Source of the DNA: Aureibaculum algae
GTDB taxonomy: Bacteria > Bacteroidota > Bacteroidia > Flavobacteriales > Flavobacteriaceae
Direction: 5' to 3'
Assembly (NCBI RefSeq): GCF_006065315.1
Contig: NZ_CP040749.1
Location: forward strand, 3,866,001-3,930,000
DNA: 64,000 nucleotides
Of the stretch, positions 44,404 through 52,951 are shown piece by piece. The translations under genes and the position numbers were made by a program. Under the pieces are notes generated by a model. The model was not told the DNA's origin. It worked only from the letters and a program-made list of their open reading frames with translations, and did no database searches. Position 1 is the stretch's first letter; every line of letters begins with the position of its first letter.

Positions 44404-46819
44404 TTTTCTTTTTATCAATAAAAAACCATCCAATAGGAATCAATAATAACAGAGCATAAGAAATCATTGTAATGGTATTTCCTGTTTTGATTACGGTTGG
44501 TTCAAATTTAAAAACAATTTCATGTTTTCCTGATGGTATTACCATCGCTCTTAGCACATAATTTGCCCTAAAGTAAGGTGCTAATTTACCATCAATATAT
44601 GCATTCCAGCCATCTTTATAATACATGTCTGAAAAAATGGCCAATTGCTCGTTACTGCTATTTGAATCGTATTTTAATTCATTAGGTTGGTAAGAAGTTA
44701 ATGTTATTGATGCCAAGCTATCTTTTGTAAAAGAAGTTTGACTTAACATGTTCTTAAATTCAGAATTAACAACTGCTTTTTGTTTTGTATTCAGGCTATC
44801 TAAAGCCATAATTTCTTCATTGGCAGAATTAACAACCTCCACGGAATTTACAAACCAAGCATTACCATTTGCATCGTCATTCTTTTGCAGTCTTGTTACC
44901 CGATCTTTGTCTTGAAAAATAATATATTTGGTATTTAACATATTTAATACCTGCATATTAATTTTCGCAATTTGATATTCAAATAATTCTTGATATCTTC
45001 TTGGTTTTGCAGCATGATACCCTCCAATTGAATTATGAAAATATGATGTACTACCATCATTTATTGGGTTAACCGCAAAATTGGCTACTCTGTAATATGA
45101 TTTATCTTTAAGTATTTCTTTGTCAAATTGACTCGCAGCAAATGGAATCTCTTCTTGTTTTTTTGAAACAAAATCTTCATCATTTACATAGCGTCTATCT
45201 ACCCCAACCAAATCAAATAAAATTAAAACTGCAAAGGAAATAATTACTGCATTCTTATTAATTTTCTCTTTTAAAAATGCCCATAATAGTCCTCCAGATA
45301 TTAATATTAAAATTAAAGAACGTAAACTGTCATTAAAGAAAAGTGATTTTCTTTCAGAAATAATCGTATCCATAAAGCCAGGAAATTGCTTCTCAATTCC
45401 CGCCATACCAGGATCTCTAAAACTCTCAAAATTAAAAAGACTGGTACCAAATAGCGTAAAAAATAATGTCAACCCTCCTACTCCATAAAGTGCATACTTT
45501 AGATACTTTAATTTGTTAGTTTTATTATTTTCATCTTTTAAAAACTGATTCAATGTAATTATTGCTAATAAAGGTACTGCCAACTCTGCTATAACTTGAA
45601 TAGAAGATACCGCTCTAAACTTATTATACATTGGTACATAATCAATAAAAAAATTGGTTAATGAAGGAAAGTGTTTCCCCCAACTTAATAAAAGAGAAAA
45701 AATAGTAGCCGCTAGCAACCATTTTTTCAACTTTCCTTTTACTAGAAACAACCCTAACACAAAAAGAAATATCAACACAGCTCCGATATAAAATGGAGCT
45801 TCAATTATTGTTTGTTCTCCCCAATAACCAGGAAAATTTTCCGAAAAATTCTTAGCTTCAGCCCTACCAAACTTATTCTTTAAGAAAGCATAAGTCTCCG
45901 AATCTTTCCCTAAATTTTCTCTATTTCCGCCTCCATAAAACCTTGGTATTAAAAGACTAAAACTCTCTGCTATTCCATAGCTATACTCTGTAATATACTC
46001 TCTATCTAATCCTGAAGATATATGTTCTTTAGGGTTACCTTCTGGTGTAATGGTTAATTCGCTTTTACTTCGCGTACTATGTGAAGCATATTCTTTGGTC
46101 GCTAATAAACTGGTTGAATTAACTCCAATTGCTAAAACTGCCGCTCCTGCTAAAATAAGAGTACTCTTGATAAAATTTGGAATTGTTTTTTGCTTAATGG
46201 CATCTACTAAATACATAATACCTAAAATCAATATCATAAAGAGTAGATAATAGGTCATTTGCGGATGACTTGCATTTACTTCAAAAGCTAAAGCTATAGC
46301 TGTTAGAATAAAACCGGATAAATACTTTCGTTGAAAAACTAACAATATTCCCGCTAAAACCATAGGCATATACGCAATGGCATGAGATTTCGCATTATGT
46401 CCAGCTCCGAAAAGACTTATAAAATAAGTTGAAAAACCAAAAGCCAAGGCTCCTATTATGGCTAACTTCCACTCGACCTTAAGCACATACAGTAAAACAA
46501 AAAAACCTAAAAAGTACAAAAATAAATAGTCTGCTGGTCTCGGTAAAAAGCGTAGTAATAAATCTGCTTTTTTTATATAATTATTTGGATAATATGCACT
46601 AACATTATATGCTGGCATACCACCAAAGGCCTTGTTTGTCCAATAAGGTTCCGCATCATATTCTTTTCGATACTCTACTATTTCTTTAGACATACCCTTA
46701 AACTGAGCGATGTCACTTTGAAATATCTTTTTACCTTCTAAAATTGGTGAAAAATAAGCCACTGAAACAATAACAAATACTAAAATGGCAATTAAAAAAC
46801 GGAGGTATTTATTATTCAT
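44381..46819 (-). CDS. YfhO-family integral membrane glycosyltransferase-like protein
   Basis: A large 812-residue membrane protein with about 12-13 hydrophobic segments and a long C-terminal extracytoplasmic domain (about 600-770). It matches the YfhO/GT-C family: YWTNKAFGGMPAYNVSAYYPNNYI with the acidic and aromatic residues after the first helix, GAGHNAKSHAIAYMPMVLAGILL, and FSENFPGYWGEQTI. In Firmicutes YfhO glycosylates lipoteichoic acid; in Bacteroidota the role is unknown, but the family accepts polyprenyl-phosphate sugars. It is followed by a methyltransferase, two glycosyltransferases and wecB, consistent with surface-glycan assembly. It may be co-transcribed with DUF4834 upstream (53-base gap). 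Confidence 0.85.
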   Translation of the reverse strand: MNNKYLRFLIAILVFVIVSVAYFSPILEGKKIFQSDIAQFKGMSKEIVEYRKEYDAEPYWTNKAFGGMPAYNVSAYYPNNYIKKADLLLRFLPRPADYLFLYFLGFFVLLYVLKVEWKLAIIGALAFGFSTYFISLFGAGHNAKSHAIAYMPMVLAGILLVFQRKYLSGFILTAIALAFEVNASHPQMTYYLLFMILILGIMYLVDAIKQKTIPNFIKSTLILAGAAVLAIGVNSTSLLATKEYASHSTRSKSELTITPEGNPKEHISSGLDREYITEYSYGIAESFSLLIPRFYGGGNRENLGKDSETYAFLKNKFGRAEAKNFSENFPGYWGEQTIIEAPFYIGAVLIFLFVLGLFLVKGKLKKWLLAATIFSLLLSWGKHFPSLTNFFIDYVPMYNKFRAVSSIQVIAELAVPLLAIITLNQFLKDENNKTNKLKYLKYALYGVGGLTLFFTLFGTSLFNFESFRDPGMAGIEKQFPGFMDTIISERKSLFFNDSLRSLILILISGGLLWAFLKEKINKNAVIISFAVLILFDLVGVDRRYVNDEDFVSKKQEEIPFAASQFDKEILKDKSYYRVANFAVNPINDGSTSYFHNSIGGYHAAKPRRYQELFEYQIAKINMQVLNMLNTKYIIFQDKDRVTRLQKNDDANGNAWFVNSVEVVNSANEEIMALDSLNTKQKAVVNSEFKNMLSQTSFTKDSLASITLTSYQPNELKYDSNSSNEQLAIFSDMYYKDGWNAYIDGKLAPYFRANYVLRAMVIPSGKHEIVFKFEPTVIKTGNTITMISYALLLLIPIGWFFIDKKKNVQSTTE

Positions 46820-46872
46820 TATCTATTTTTATAATTCTTGTATAATTATTTTTGTTAACCACTAAACAAAAA

Positions 46873-47130
46873 TCATTCAACATCCTCATAATCAACATAC
46901 TCACCAACATCATTATTACTTTTCGCATTTGTATTAGGGGCTTTATCGATGATTGTTTCCCCCTCTTTTACATGTTGCTTTTGAGTCGTTGTTCTTCCTT
47001 GTTGTTCATTAAATTTTTTCTCAACATTTTGCATCATTTTCTTCATAAAAATAGGAAATACATATCTTCCTATAATTTTAAGAGCATAATAAATAGCTAA
47101 AATAATGAGTATTGTTCTTATAAAATTCAT
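46873..47130 (-). CDS. DUF4834 small membrane protein
   Basis: An 85-residue protein with start at 47130 (MNFIRTILIILAIYYALKIIGRYVFPIFMKKMM): one membrane helix, then a basic and amphipathic segment (NVEKKFNEQQGRTTTQKQHVKEGETIIDK) and an acidic end (VDYEDVE). It fits DUF4834, a short family of flavobacteria of unknown function. The frame is open further upstream to 47199, but the extra residues do not match. It is the first gene of the glycan operon, with a -7-like element CAAAAATA on the plus strand at 47188-47195 (TATTTTTG on its own strand). Confidence 0.78.
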   Translation of the reverse strand: MNFIRTILIILAIYYALKIIGRYVFPIFMKKMMQNVEKKFNEQQGRTTTQKQHVKEGETIIDKAPNTNAKSNNDVGEYVDYEDVE

Positions 47131-47187
47131 AATACCAGCTTCTTGCATAAAATAAAACCTAAATAAAAGATTTTTTAAATTAGTTCC

Positions 47188-47195
47188 CAAAAATA
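47188..47195 (-). promoter_or_regulatory. -7 promoter element of the DUF4834-YfhO operon
   Basis: Minus-strand TATTTTTG matches TAnnTTTG, 58 bases before the ATG at 47130. A TTG on that strand at 47213-47211 gives a 15 bp spacer, slightly shorter than usual. Confidence 0.4.
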
Positions 47196-47263
47196 ACAAT
47201 TTGAAAGCAACAAATACGTTAAGTAATACATAAATTGATAATTTTTAGTCTTAACACTCCCGC

Positions 47264-48439
47264 ATGAGAAAATTCGTCTTGGTTTTTATTTTTAGTTTTT
47301 GCTATCTAATAAGTGCTGCACAGTATACAGAAGTCATAAATTCTAAACGACCAGGCTTCTCAGACAGCCCTTATAGTGTTGGTAAAGGTGTTTACCAGGT
47401 GGAGGCAGGGTTATTCTATAAAAATATAGGTAATTACTTATACTATGACCAAGCTACAGCAGAAACAATTAACTACAATAGTAAGTCATACGGTACAGAC
47501 CTTACTTTTAGAACGAGTCAATTTTTTGAAAAATTAGAATTAAACTTAGACTTATCATTTGGTCAAGAAGACAGAAACTATACGCGACCTACTATTTATA
47601 GTGAATCCGCATTAGGATTAAGTAAATTTACTGTTGGAGCGAAGTATCTTGTCTACTCACCAACATACACAGACAAATCAAAGGAAATACGAAGTTGGAA
47701 AAAACGAAACAGTTACGATTGGAAAAGACTTATTCCCGCAGTAGGTGTTTATGCTGGACTTAACACCAACTTACTTAGTAAATTACATAAAAACCCGGGA
47801 GGTTTAAGTCCGAGGTTCGCCCTTTTTACACAAAACGATCTTACCAATAAATTTGTTTTAATTACAAATTTTATAATGGATAAGACCTTTACGGATGATT
47901 CTGAAAATTCATACATTATCACTGCAACCTATTCTTTAACACCAAAAGTTTCTGTATTTGCTGAGAATCAAGGTTTTTTAAGAAAAAATGTACCCAATGA
48001 TTTTCAATACGGAGTAGGTAGTGCTTATTTGTTAAATAAGAACATGCAAGTTGACGCTGCTTTTCGATATATAAAGGATGAACGCGGAGATGACAGTTTC
48101 TTTTTGGGAGCTGGTATTGCTTGGAGGTTAGACCGACATATTGATGGTTATAGCACCTTGAATTCTGAAGGTAAAGCCACAAAAGACACTAATGGAGGTG
48201 GCTTCTTTTCCAGAATTTTTTCTAAAAAAGACAAAAAACAAAGAAAAGTTAAAAGTGTAAAAGCGGGTAAGAAAAAAATTAAAACCTTAAAACCTAAGCA
48301 AACCAAAGCTCAAAAACGATTAGAGAAAGAAGCTAAGAAAAAAGCGAAGGATGACAAAAAACAACAAAAAGCGGATCAGAAACAAAAGAAAAAAGACACT
48401 AAAAATTACGATAAAAATTATGACCCTAACAGTAATTAA
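47264..48439 (+). CDS. Outer-membrane barrel (transporter family) with lysine-rich C-terminal tail
   Basis: A 391-residue exported protein. Signal peptide LVFIFSFCYLISAAQ, then a barrel similar to the phenol-degradation meta-pathway transporter family (PF13557): SKRPGFSDSPYSVGKGVYQVEAGLFY, DLTFRTSQFFEKLELNLDLSFG, SALGLSKFTVGAKYLVYSP and LDRHIDGYS near residue 295. After residue ~310 (GGGFFSRIFSKKDKKQRK) a tail of about 80 residues is highly basic, with dozens of Lys and no hydrophobic residues. Such a tail may lie in the periplasm, binding peptidoglycan, LPS phosphate or nucleic acid; this is inference. The gene is divergent from DUF4834. Confidence 0.78.
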   Translation: MRKFVLVFIFSFCYLISAAQYTEVINSKRPGFSDSPYSVGKGVYQVEAGLFYKNIGNYLYYDQATAETINYNSKSYGTDLTFRTSQFFEKLELNLDLSFGQEDRNYTRPTIYSESALGLSKFTVGAKYLVYSPTYTDKSKEIRSWKKRNSYDWKRLIPAVGVYAGLNTNLLSKLHKNPGGLSPRFALFTQNDLTNKFVLITNFIMDKTFTDDSENSYIITATYSLTPKVSVFAENQGFLRKNVPNDFQYGVGSAYLLNKNMQVDAAFRYIKDERGDDSFFLGAGIAWRLDRHIDGYSTLNSEGKATKDTNGGGFFSRIFSKKDKKQRKVKSVKAGKKKIKTLKPKQTKAQKRLEKEAKKKAKDDKKQQKADQKQKKKDTKNYDKNYDPNSN

Positions 48440-48542
48440 TTAACTGTTATTGCTAATTGATATAGTAATTTGCCTTTCTAAAAATTTAATTCACTGTTTG
48501 TATTCGCTATTATAAATAAATTAATTATCTATTTCTTTTTTG

Positions 48543-48550
48543 TAGATTTG
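48543..48550 (+). promoter_or_regulatory. -7 promoter element of the GNAT gene
   Basis: TAGATTTG matches TAnnTTTG, 32 bases before the ATG at 48582; upstream is T-rich without a TTG at the usual distance. Confidence 0.45.
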
Positions 48551-48581
48551 AAATAATTAAAAAGCCCTTAATTATTTATAG

Positions 48582-49709
48582 ATGATTACAATTAAAGAAA
48601 TCACTTCAAAAAGTGATTTAAAAAAATTCGTCAAGTTCCCTTTTTCAATTTTCAAAAACAATCCCTATTGGATTCCTCCTATTATTAAGGATGAATTAGA
48701 AGGCTTTGATAAAACTAAAAATCCGGCGTTAGACAATGCCAAAGTTCATTTCCTTTTAGCATATAAAAATAATAAAATCGTTGGTAGAGTTGCTGCTGTT
48801 CTAAATTTCGTTGAAATTAAACAACAAGGATTAAAAAAAATGAGGTTCGGTTGGTTTGATGTTATCGATGACTTAGAAGTTACAAAAGCTTTATTAGATA
48901 AAGTTAACGAAATTGGAAAACAGAATAACTTAGAATATATTGAAGGGCCATTAGGGTTCTCAAACCTCGATAAAGTTGGCGTGTTAAGTGAAGGTTTTGA
49001 CCAAATAGGTAACATGATTACTTGGTACAGTCATCCCTATTATAAATTACACTTTGAGCAATTAGGGTATGTAAAAGAAAAGGAATTTATAGAAAGTATC
49101 TTTTCATTTAATAATGTGAAAAATCCTGAAGTTTTTCAGAAAGCTCAAGCGTTAATCAAAAGAAGGTATGGTCTAAAATCAATTACGTTTACCAAGACAA
49201 AAGAAATAATGCCTTATGGAGATGAGATGTTTGATTTATTTAATGACACATACGCTAAGCTATCTACTTTTGTACCTATTTCTGAAAAGCAAAAAGCCTA
49301 TTTCAAGAAAAAGTATATTAGTTTTATTAACCCCGAATACATAAAATTTGTAAGTGATAAAGATGATAAAATTATCGCTTTTTCAATTGTTATGCCAAGT
49401 TTTGCTAAAGCTTTGCAAAAAGCAAATGGTAAACTTTTCCCCTTTGGATTATTCCATCTTCTAAATGCTAGAAAAAACAGTAAAGAAGTTTTATTTTATT
49501 TAATAGGAATAAGACCAGATTACCAAAATAAAGGGGTAACTGCAATTATTTTTGATGAATATTATAGAACTTTTAAAGAAAAAGGTATCGAAGATTGTAT
49601 TAGATCATCAGAATTAGAAGAGAATCAAGCTATTCATCAATTATGGAAAAATTTTGACCCCACCATTAATAAAAGAAGACGAACATATAGAAAAGATATT
49701 AGCAATTAG
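48582..49709 (+). CDS. GNAT-fold acyltransferase-like protein
   Basis: A 375-residue protein with two GNAT-like halves, which is longer than a single acetyltransferase. The N-terminal part has KFVKFPFSIFKNNPYWIPPIIKDELEGFD, a conserved start of a Bacteroidota family, KIVGRVAAVLN and YIEGPLGFSNLDKVGVL; the C-terminal part has FYLIGIRPDYQNKGVTAIIFDEYYR, with the acetyl-CoA pyrophosphate loop Arg/Gln-x-x-Gly-x-(G/V), and SELEENQAIHQLWKNFD. Databases often label it GTP cyclohydrolase, which I think is wrong. Its substrate is unknown. It precedes rsmE by 38 bases. Confidence 0.75.
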   Translation: MITIKEITSKSDLKKFVKFPFSIFKNNPYWIPPIIKDELEGFDKTKNPALDNAKVHFLLAYKNNKIVGRVAAVLNFVEIKQQGLKKMRFGWFDVIDDLEVTKALLDKVNEIGKQNNLEYIEGPLGFSNLDKVGVLSEGFDQIGNMITWYSHPYYKLHFEQLGYVKEKEFIESIFSFNNVKNPEVFQKAQALIKRRYGLKSITFTKTKEIMPYGDEMFDLFNDTYAKLSTFVPISEKQKAYFKKKYISFINPEYIKFVSDKDDKIIAFSIVMPSFAKALQKANGKLFPFGLFHLLNARKNSKEVLFYLIGIRPDYQNKGVTAIIFDEYYRTFKEKGIEDCIRSSELEENQAIHQLWKNFDPTINKRRRTYRKDISN

Positions 49710-49747
49710 AAGTATAAACTTTGAAACTAAAACTTTGAATAATCAAC

Positions 49748-50455
49748 ATGCAGCTTTTTTACACCTCTAACATAACTAATGACTCAGAGACATTTACTTT
49801 TGACAAAACAGAGAGTAGACATATTGTAAAAGTCTTGCGTAAAAATACCGGTGATCAACTTTTTATTACAAATGGTACAGGAGAACTGATTACCTCAGAA
49901 ATTATTATAAGTAGTGACAAAAGTTGTACGGTTAAAATACTAAATTTTGAAACCAAACAGAAACCATGGAATTACAATCTACATGTAGCCATGGCTCCTA
50001 CAAAAAATATTGATCGATTTGAATGGTTTTTAGAAAAAGCTACAGAAATAGGAATTGACCAAATTACCCCTATACTTTGCGACCATTCTGAGAGAAAAAT
50101 TATTAAAATGGACAGATTGAATCGTATTTTAGAATCCGCAATGAAACAATCTCTTAAGTATCAGTTACCTAAATTAAATCAACTCACTCCTTTTTCTAAA
50201 TTTATTGAAGAGAATAATAGTGACGATTTATTTATAGCTCATTGTGAAGAGACTGATAAAAAGCATCTAAAAGATGTGCTAAGACCACAGCACAATACAA
50301 CAATTTTAATTGGACCAGAAGGTGATTTTTCTATTTCAGAAATTGAGCTTACTTTACATAATAATTACCAACCCATTTCATTAGGCGAAAGTAGACTTCG
50401 TACAGAAACTGCTGGGATTGTAGCTACTCAGACCGTTTCCTTATTTAATCTGTAA
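49748..50455 (+). CDS. rsmE: 16S rRNA (uracil-1498-N3)-methyltransferase
   Basis: A 235-residue SPOUT-class enzyme that methylates U1498 of 16S rRNA, using SAM. The N-terminal PUA-like part is ESRHIVKVLRKNTGDQLFITNGTGEL, and the C-terminal knot has VAMAPTKNIDRFEWFLEKATEIG, FAP-like CDHSERKIIKMDRLNRILESAMKQS, LIGPEGDFSISEIE and SLGESRLRTETAGIVA, all diagnostic. It lies 38 bases after the GNAT gene and is followed by a strong terminator. Confidence 0.95.
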   Translation: MQLFYTSNITNDSETFTFDKTESRHIVKVLRKNTGDQLFITNGTGELITSEIIISSDKSCTVKILNFETKQKPWNYNLHVAMAPTKNIDRFEWFLEKATEIGIDQITPILCDHSERKIIKMDRLNRILESAMKQSLKYQLPKLNQLTPFSKFIEENNSDDLFIAHCEETDKKHLKDVLRPQHNTTILIGPEGDFSISEIELTLHNNYQPISLGESRLRTETAGIVATQTVSLFNL

Positions 50456-50481
50456 TTAAATGTAGAACTTTTCATTTTTAC

Positions 50482-50518
50482 AAAAAAAAAAAAAAGCATC
50501 ACAGGTTTGTGATGCTTT
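50482..50518. terminator. Bidirectional terminator between rsmE and the YceI gene
   Basis: A run of 14 A (50482-50495) leads into the stem AAAGCATCACA (50493-50503), GGTT loop, TGTGATGCTTT (50508-50518). On the minus strand the A run becomes a perfect U tract after the hairpin, so it is a very strong terminator for the YceI gene; on the plus strand it has only a short T tract. Confidence 0.9.
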
Positions 50519-50567
50519 ATTAATACTCTATAGTTTTAACTTGAAAATTAGTTAAGAACTAATTAAA

Positions 50568-51221
50568 TTATTTTGTTGCTTTTACCTCAACTTGAAGTTC
50601 AATATTATCTTCAATTAATTTGTCTTTTGCTAAATCAGCAAATTTTCCAGATTTGTATTTGATATCCCATTCTGTTCTATCAATTGTAAAAGGCTCGCTT
50701 TTTAAAGAAACGTCAGTATCACTTACAGTAATTACTGCTGGAAACTCAATATTTTTCTTTATGTTTTTTATTGTTAAGTTACCTTTTACAAATGTTTTAC
50801 CATCTTTTTCTTCAACTCCTGTTATAGCAAAAGCACTATTGCCATGATTTTCTACATCAAAAAAGTCTTCACTTTTTAAATGTCCAGTTAGATTCCCATT
50901 TTTTTCGGCATCCTCTATATCTAAGACAGTTATAGAATTCATATCAACTATAAAATTACCTCCTACAAGTTTACCATCTTGCACTGAAAAACTACCTTCA
51001 GACATTTTAATAGTACCATTATGTGTACCTGTTAATTTAGCTCCTTTCCATGCTAAAGTTGAACCATCAGTATCAGCTTTATATACTACCACTTCGCCTG
51101 TTGTTTTTGTAACCTCCTCAGCTTCTGAAGCTTCAGTTTTATTTTTTGCATCTTTACATCCTACAATTGACAATCCTATAAATAGAACTGTAGCAACTTT
51201 AAAAATTTGATTTTTACTCAT
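50568..51221 (-). CDS. YceI-family lipoprotein
   Basis: A 217-residue lipoprotein with start at 51221 (MSKNQIFKVATVLFIGLSIVGC, lipobox Cys22), preferred over 51272. The mature part starts with a Glu/Thr-rich linker and carries a lipocalin-like YceI domain: VVVYKADTDGSTLAWKGAKLTGTHNGTIKMSEGSFSV, LTGHLKSEDFFDVENHGNSAFAITGV and KSEPFTIDRTEWDIKYKSGKF. The family binds isoprenoid lipids in a hydrophobic pocket at the cell envelope. It stands alone between a consensus promoter and a strong terminator. Confidence 0.92.
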   Translation of the reverse strand: MSKNQIFKVATVLFIGLSIVGCKDAKNKTEASEAEEVTKTTGEVVVYKADTDGSTLAWKGAKLTGTHNGTIKMSEGSFSVQDGKLVGGNFIVDMNSITVLDIEDAEKNGNLTGHLKSEDFFDVENHGNSAFAITGVEEKDGKTFVKGNLTIKNIKKNIEFPAVITVSDTDVSLKSEPFTIDRTEWDIKYKSGKFADLAKDKLIEDNIELQVEVKATK

Positions 51222-51300
51222 AAATTTTCTATTTCTTTTGTGGAAATCGTGATTTTTCTTTGAAAAGTTCATTTTATTTTAGTTTAAAAATTTTGAAGTG

Positions 51301-51330
51301 CAAAAATACAAAAGTTACCACAATAAACAA
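51301..51330 (-). promoter_or_regulatory. Promoter of the YceI gene
   Basis: Minus strand: TTG at 51330-51328, 19 bp spacer, TATTTTTG at 51308-51301. Transcription would start near 51294, about 73 bases before the chosen ATG at 51221. Confidence 0.65.
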
Positions 51331-51367
51331 TATTCCCTTATTAACACTGAGTTAAGTAAAAAATTAA

Positions 51368-51375
51368 TAGATTTG
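51368..51375 (+). promoter_or_regulatory. -7 promoter element of the DUF4159 operon
   Basis: TAGATTTG matches TAnnTTTG, 22 bases before the ATG at 51397. Directly divergent from the YceI promoter. Confidence 0.5.
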
Positions 51376-51396
51376 TAACTACACGTTTCGTAATTT

Positions 51397-52032
51397 ATGC
51401 TTAGATTTTTATTTATACTCCTATTTTTAAATGCTTCTGTCTATGCACAAGAAGTTGGAATTCTAAAATATAAAGGAGGGGGAGACTGGTATGCAAACCC
51501 TACGGCGGTGCCTAATTTAATAAAGTTTAGCAACGAAAATATAAAAACAATTATTACTGAAAAGCCTGAATCGGTAGAAACCAATAGTATTGATATTTTT
51601 AACTACCCCATTCTATTTATGACGGGGCATGGCAATGTCTTTTTTGACGATAGTGATATTGAAAATTTAAGAAAATACTTGACTTCTGGCGGCTTTTTAC
51701 ACATTTCTGATAATTATGGATTGGATAAATACATCAGGACCGAACTAGAAAAATTATTTCCCGAATCTAAATTACAAGAAATCCCATATACCCACCCCAT
51801 TTATAATCAAACATATAAGTTTAAAAGTTTACCTAAAATACATGAACATGACGGTAAACCTGCACAAGGTTTTGGTTTATTTATAGAAGGAAGGTTAGTT
51901 CTTTTTTACGATTACGAAAGTGATTTAAGTGATGGCTGGGAAGATGAAGCCGTACACAACAACCCAGCACCTGTGCGAGAAAAAGCTCTACAAATGGGTG
52001 CAAATATTATTGAATATGTTTTTAAACATTAA
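51397..52032 (+). CDS. DUF4159 exported protein
   Basis: A 211-residue protein with a signal peptide (FLFILLFLNASVYAQ) and the DUF4159 domain: VGILKYKGGGDWYANPTAVPNLIKF at the start, PILFMTGHGNVFFDDSDIENLRKYLTSGGFLHISDNYG, and LFIEGRLVLFYDYESDLSDGWEDE with the GHGN and Glu motifs. The fold resembles a class I glutamine amidotransferase/ThuA-like Rossmann fold with a Gly-rich loop, but no catalytic Cys is seen. It is the first of three overlapping genes, coupled to a sodium:bile-acid-symporter-like gene and an acyltransferase. Confidence 0.85.
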   Translation: MLRFLFILLFLNASVYAQEVGILKYKGGGDWYANPTAVPNLIKFSNENIKTIITEKPESVETNSIDIFNYPILFMTGHGNVFFDDSDIENLRKYLTSGGFLHISDNYGLDKYIRTELEKLFPESKLQEIPYTHPIYNQTYKFKSLPKIHEHDGKPAQGFGLFIEGRLVLFYDYESDLSDGWEDEAVHNNPAPVREKALQMGANIIEYVFKH

Positions 52033-52951
52033 CATTAATGAACATGTTGACAAAGTTCAAATAAACTTTGATAGTGGTGGACTATGGGTACTGAATATTA
52101 CCTTAGCCATCATTATGTATGGTGTTGCGTTAGGTATTACAATTGATGATTTTAAACGTTTATTTAAAAATCCGAAAATTGTATTAGTTGGTATTTTTAG
52201 TCAATTTGTGTTATTCCCTTTAATTACATTTGTTTTAGTTTACTTTATAAATCCTACACCGAGTATTGCATTAGGAATGATTATGGTTGCCGCCTGTCCT
52301 GGTGGTAATATCTCTAACTTTATGACACAATTAGCAGGTGGTAATGCAGCATTATCTGTGAGCTTAACAGCCTTTGCTACTTTAGTTGCCGTATTGATGA
52401 CGCCTATTAATTTATCCTTTTGGGGCAACCTGTACGAACCTACTTCTCAAATATTAAGAACGGTTCAATTAGATCCGTTTACGCTTGCAAAATTGGTTAC
52501 CTTAATTTTAGGAGTCCCCTTAATTTTAGGAATGTTAACTCGAAAATACTACAAAAGCTTAGCTTTTAAACTGGCAAAAATATTAAGACCAGTTTCTATT
52601 GTTATATTTTTAATCTTTATAATAATTGCATTCTCACAAAATCTTGATGTCTTTTCTGAATACATCCATTACGTGTTTTTTATTGTTATTTTCCATAATA
52701 TCATGGGGTATCTTGGAGGATTCTATTTCGCTAAAGCAATGCGTCTTAATTATTATGATCAAAAAACATTGGCCATAGAAACTGGTATTCAAAATTCAGG
52801 TCTAGGTTTATTGTTATATTTTAATTTCTTTAACGATCTTGGCTTAGGCGGAATGGCTCTTTGCATTGCCTTTTGGGGTATTTGGGATATAGCTTCTGGA
52901 TTGGGACTTGCCTATTATTGGTCTATAAAAACAAGTAAAATAACCACGTGA
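52016..52951 (+). CDS. Bile acid:sodium symporter family transporter
   Basis: A 311-residue membrane protein with about ten hydrophobic segments of the BASS/SBF superfamily. Signs are ALGITIDDFKRLFKNPKIVLVGIFSQFVLFPLITF, IALGMIMVAACPGGNISNFMTQLAGGNAALSVSLT (first unwound crossover region with Pro-Gly-Gly-Asn) and AIETGIQNSGLGLLLYFNFF (second region with Glu-x-x-x-Gln-Asn). It moves an organic anion with Na+; the substrate is not readable. Start is the ATG at 52016, overlapping the DUF4159 gene by 17 bases. Its stop overlaps the next gene's GTG start. Confidence 0.88.
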   Translation: MFLNININEHVDKVQINFDSGGLWVLNITLAIIMYGVALGITIDDFKRLFKNPKIVLVGIFSQFVLFPLITFVLVYFINPTPSIALGMIMVAACPGGNISNFMTQLAGGNAALSVSLTAFATLVAVLMTPINLSFWGNLYEPTSQILRTVQLDPFTLAKLVTLILGVPLILGMLTRKYYKSLAFKLAKILRPVSIVIFLIFIIIAFSQNLDVFSEYIHYVFFIVIFHNIMGYLGGFYFAKAMRLNYYDQKTLAIETGIQNSGLGLLLYFNFFNDLGLGGMALCIAFWGIWDIASGLGLAYYWSIKTSKITT

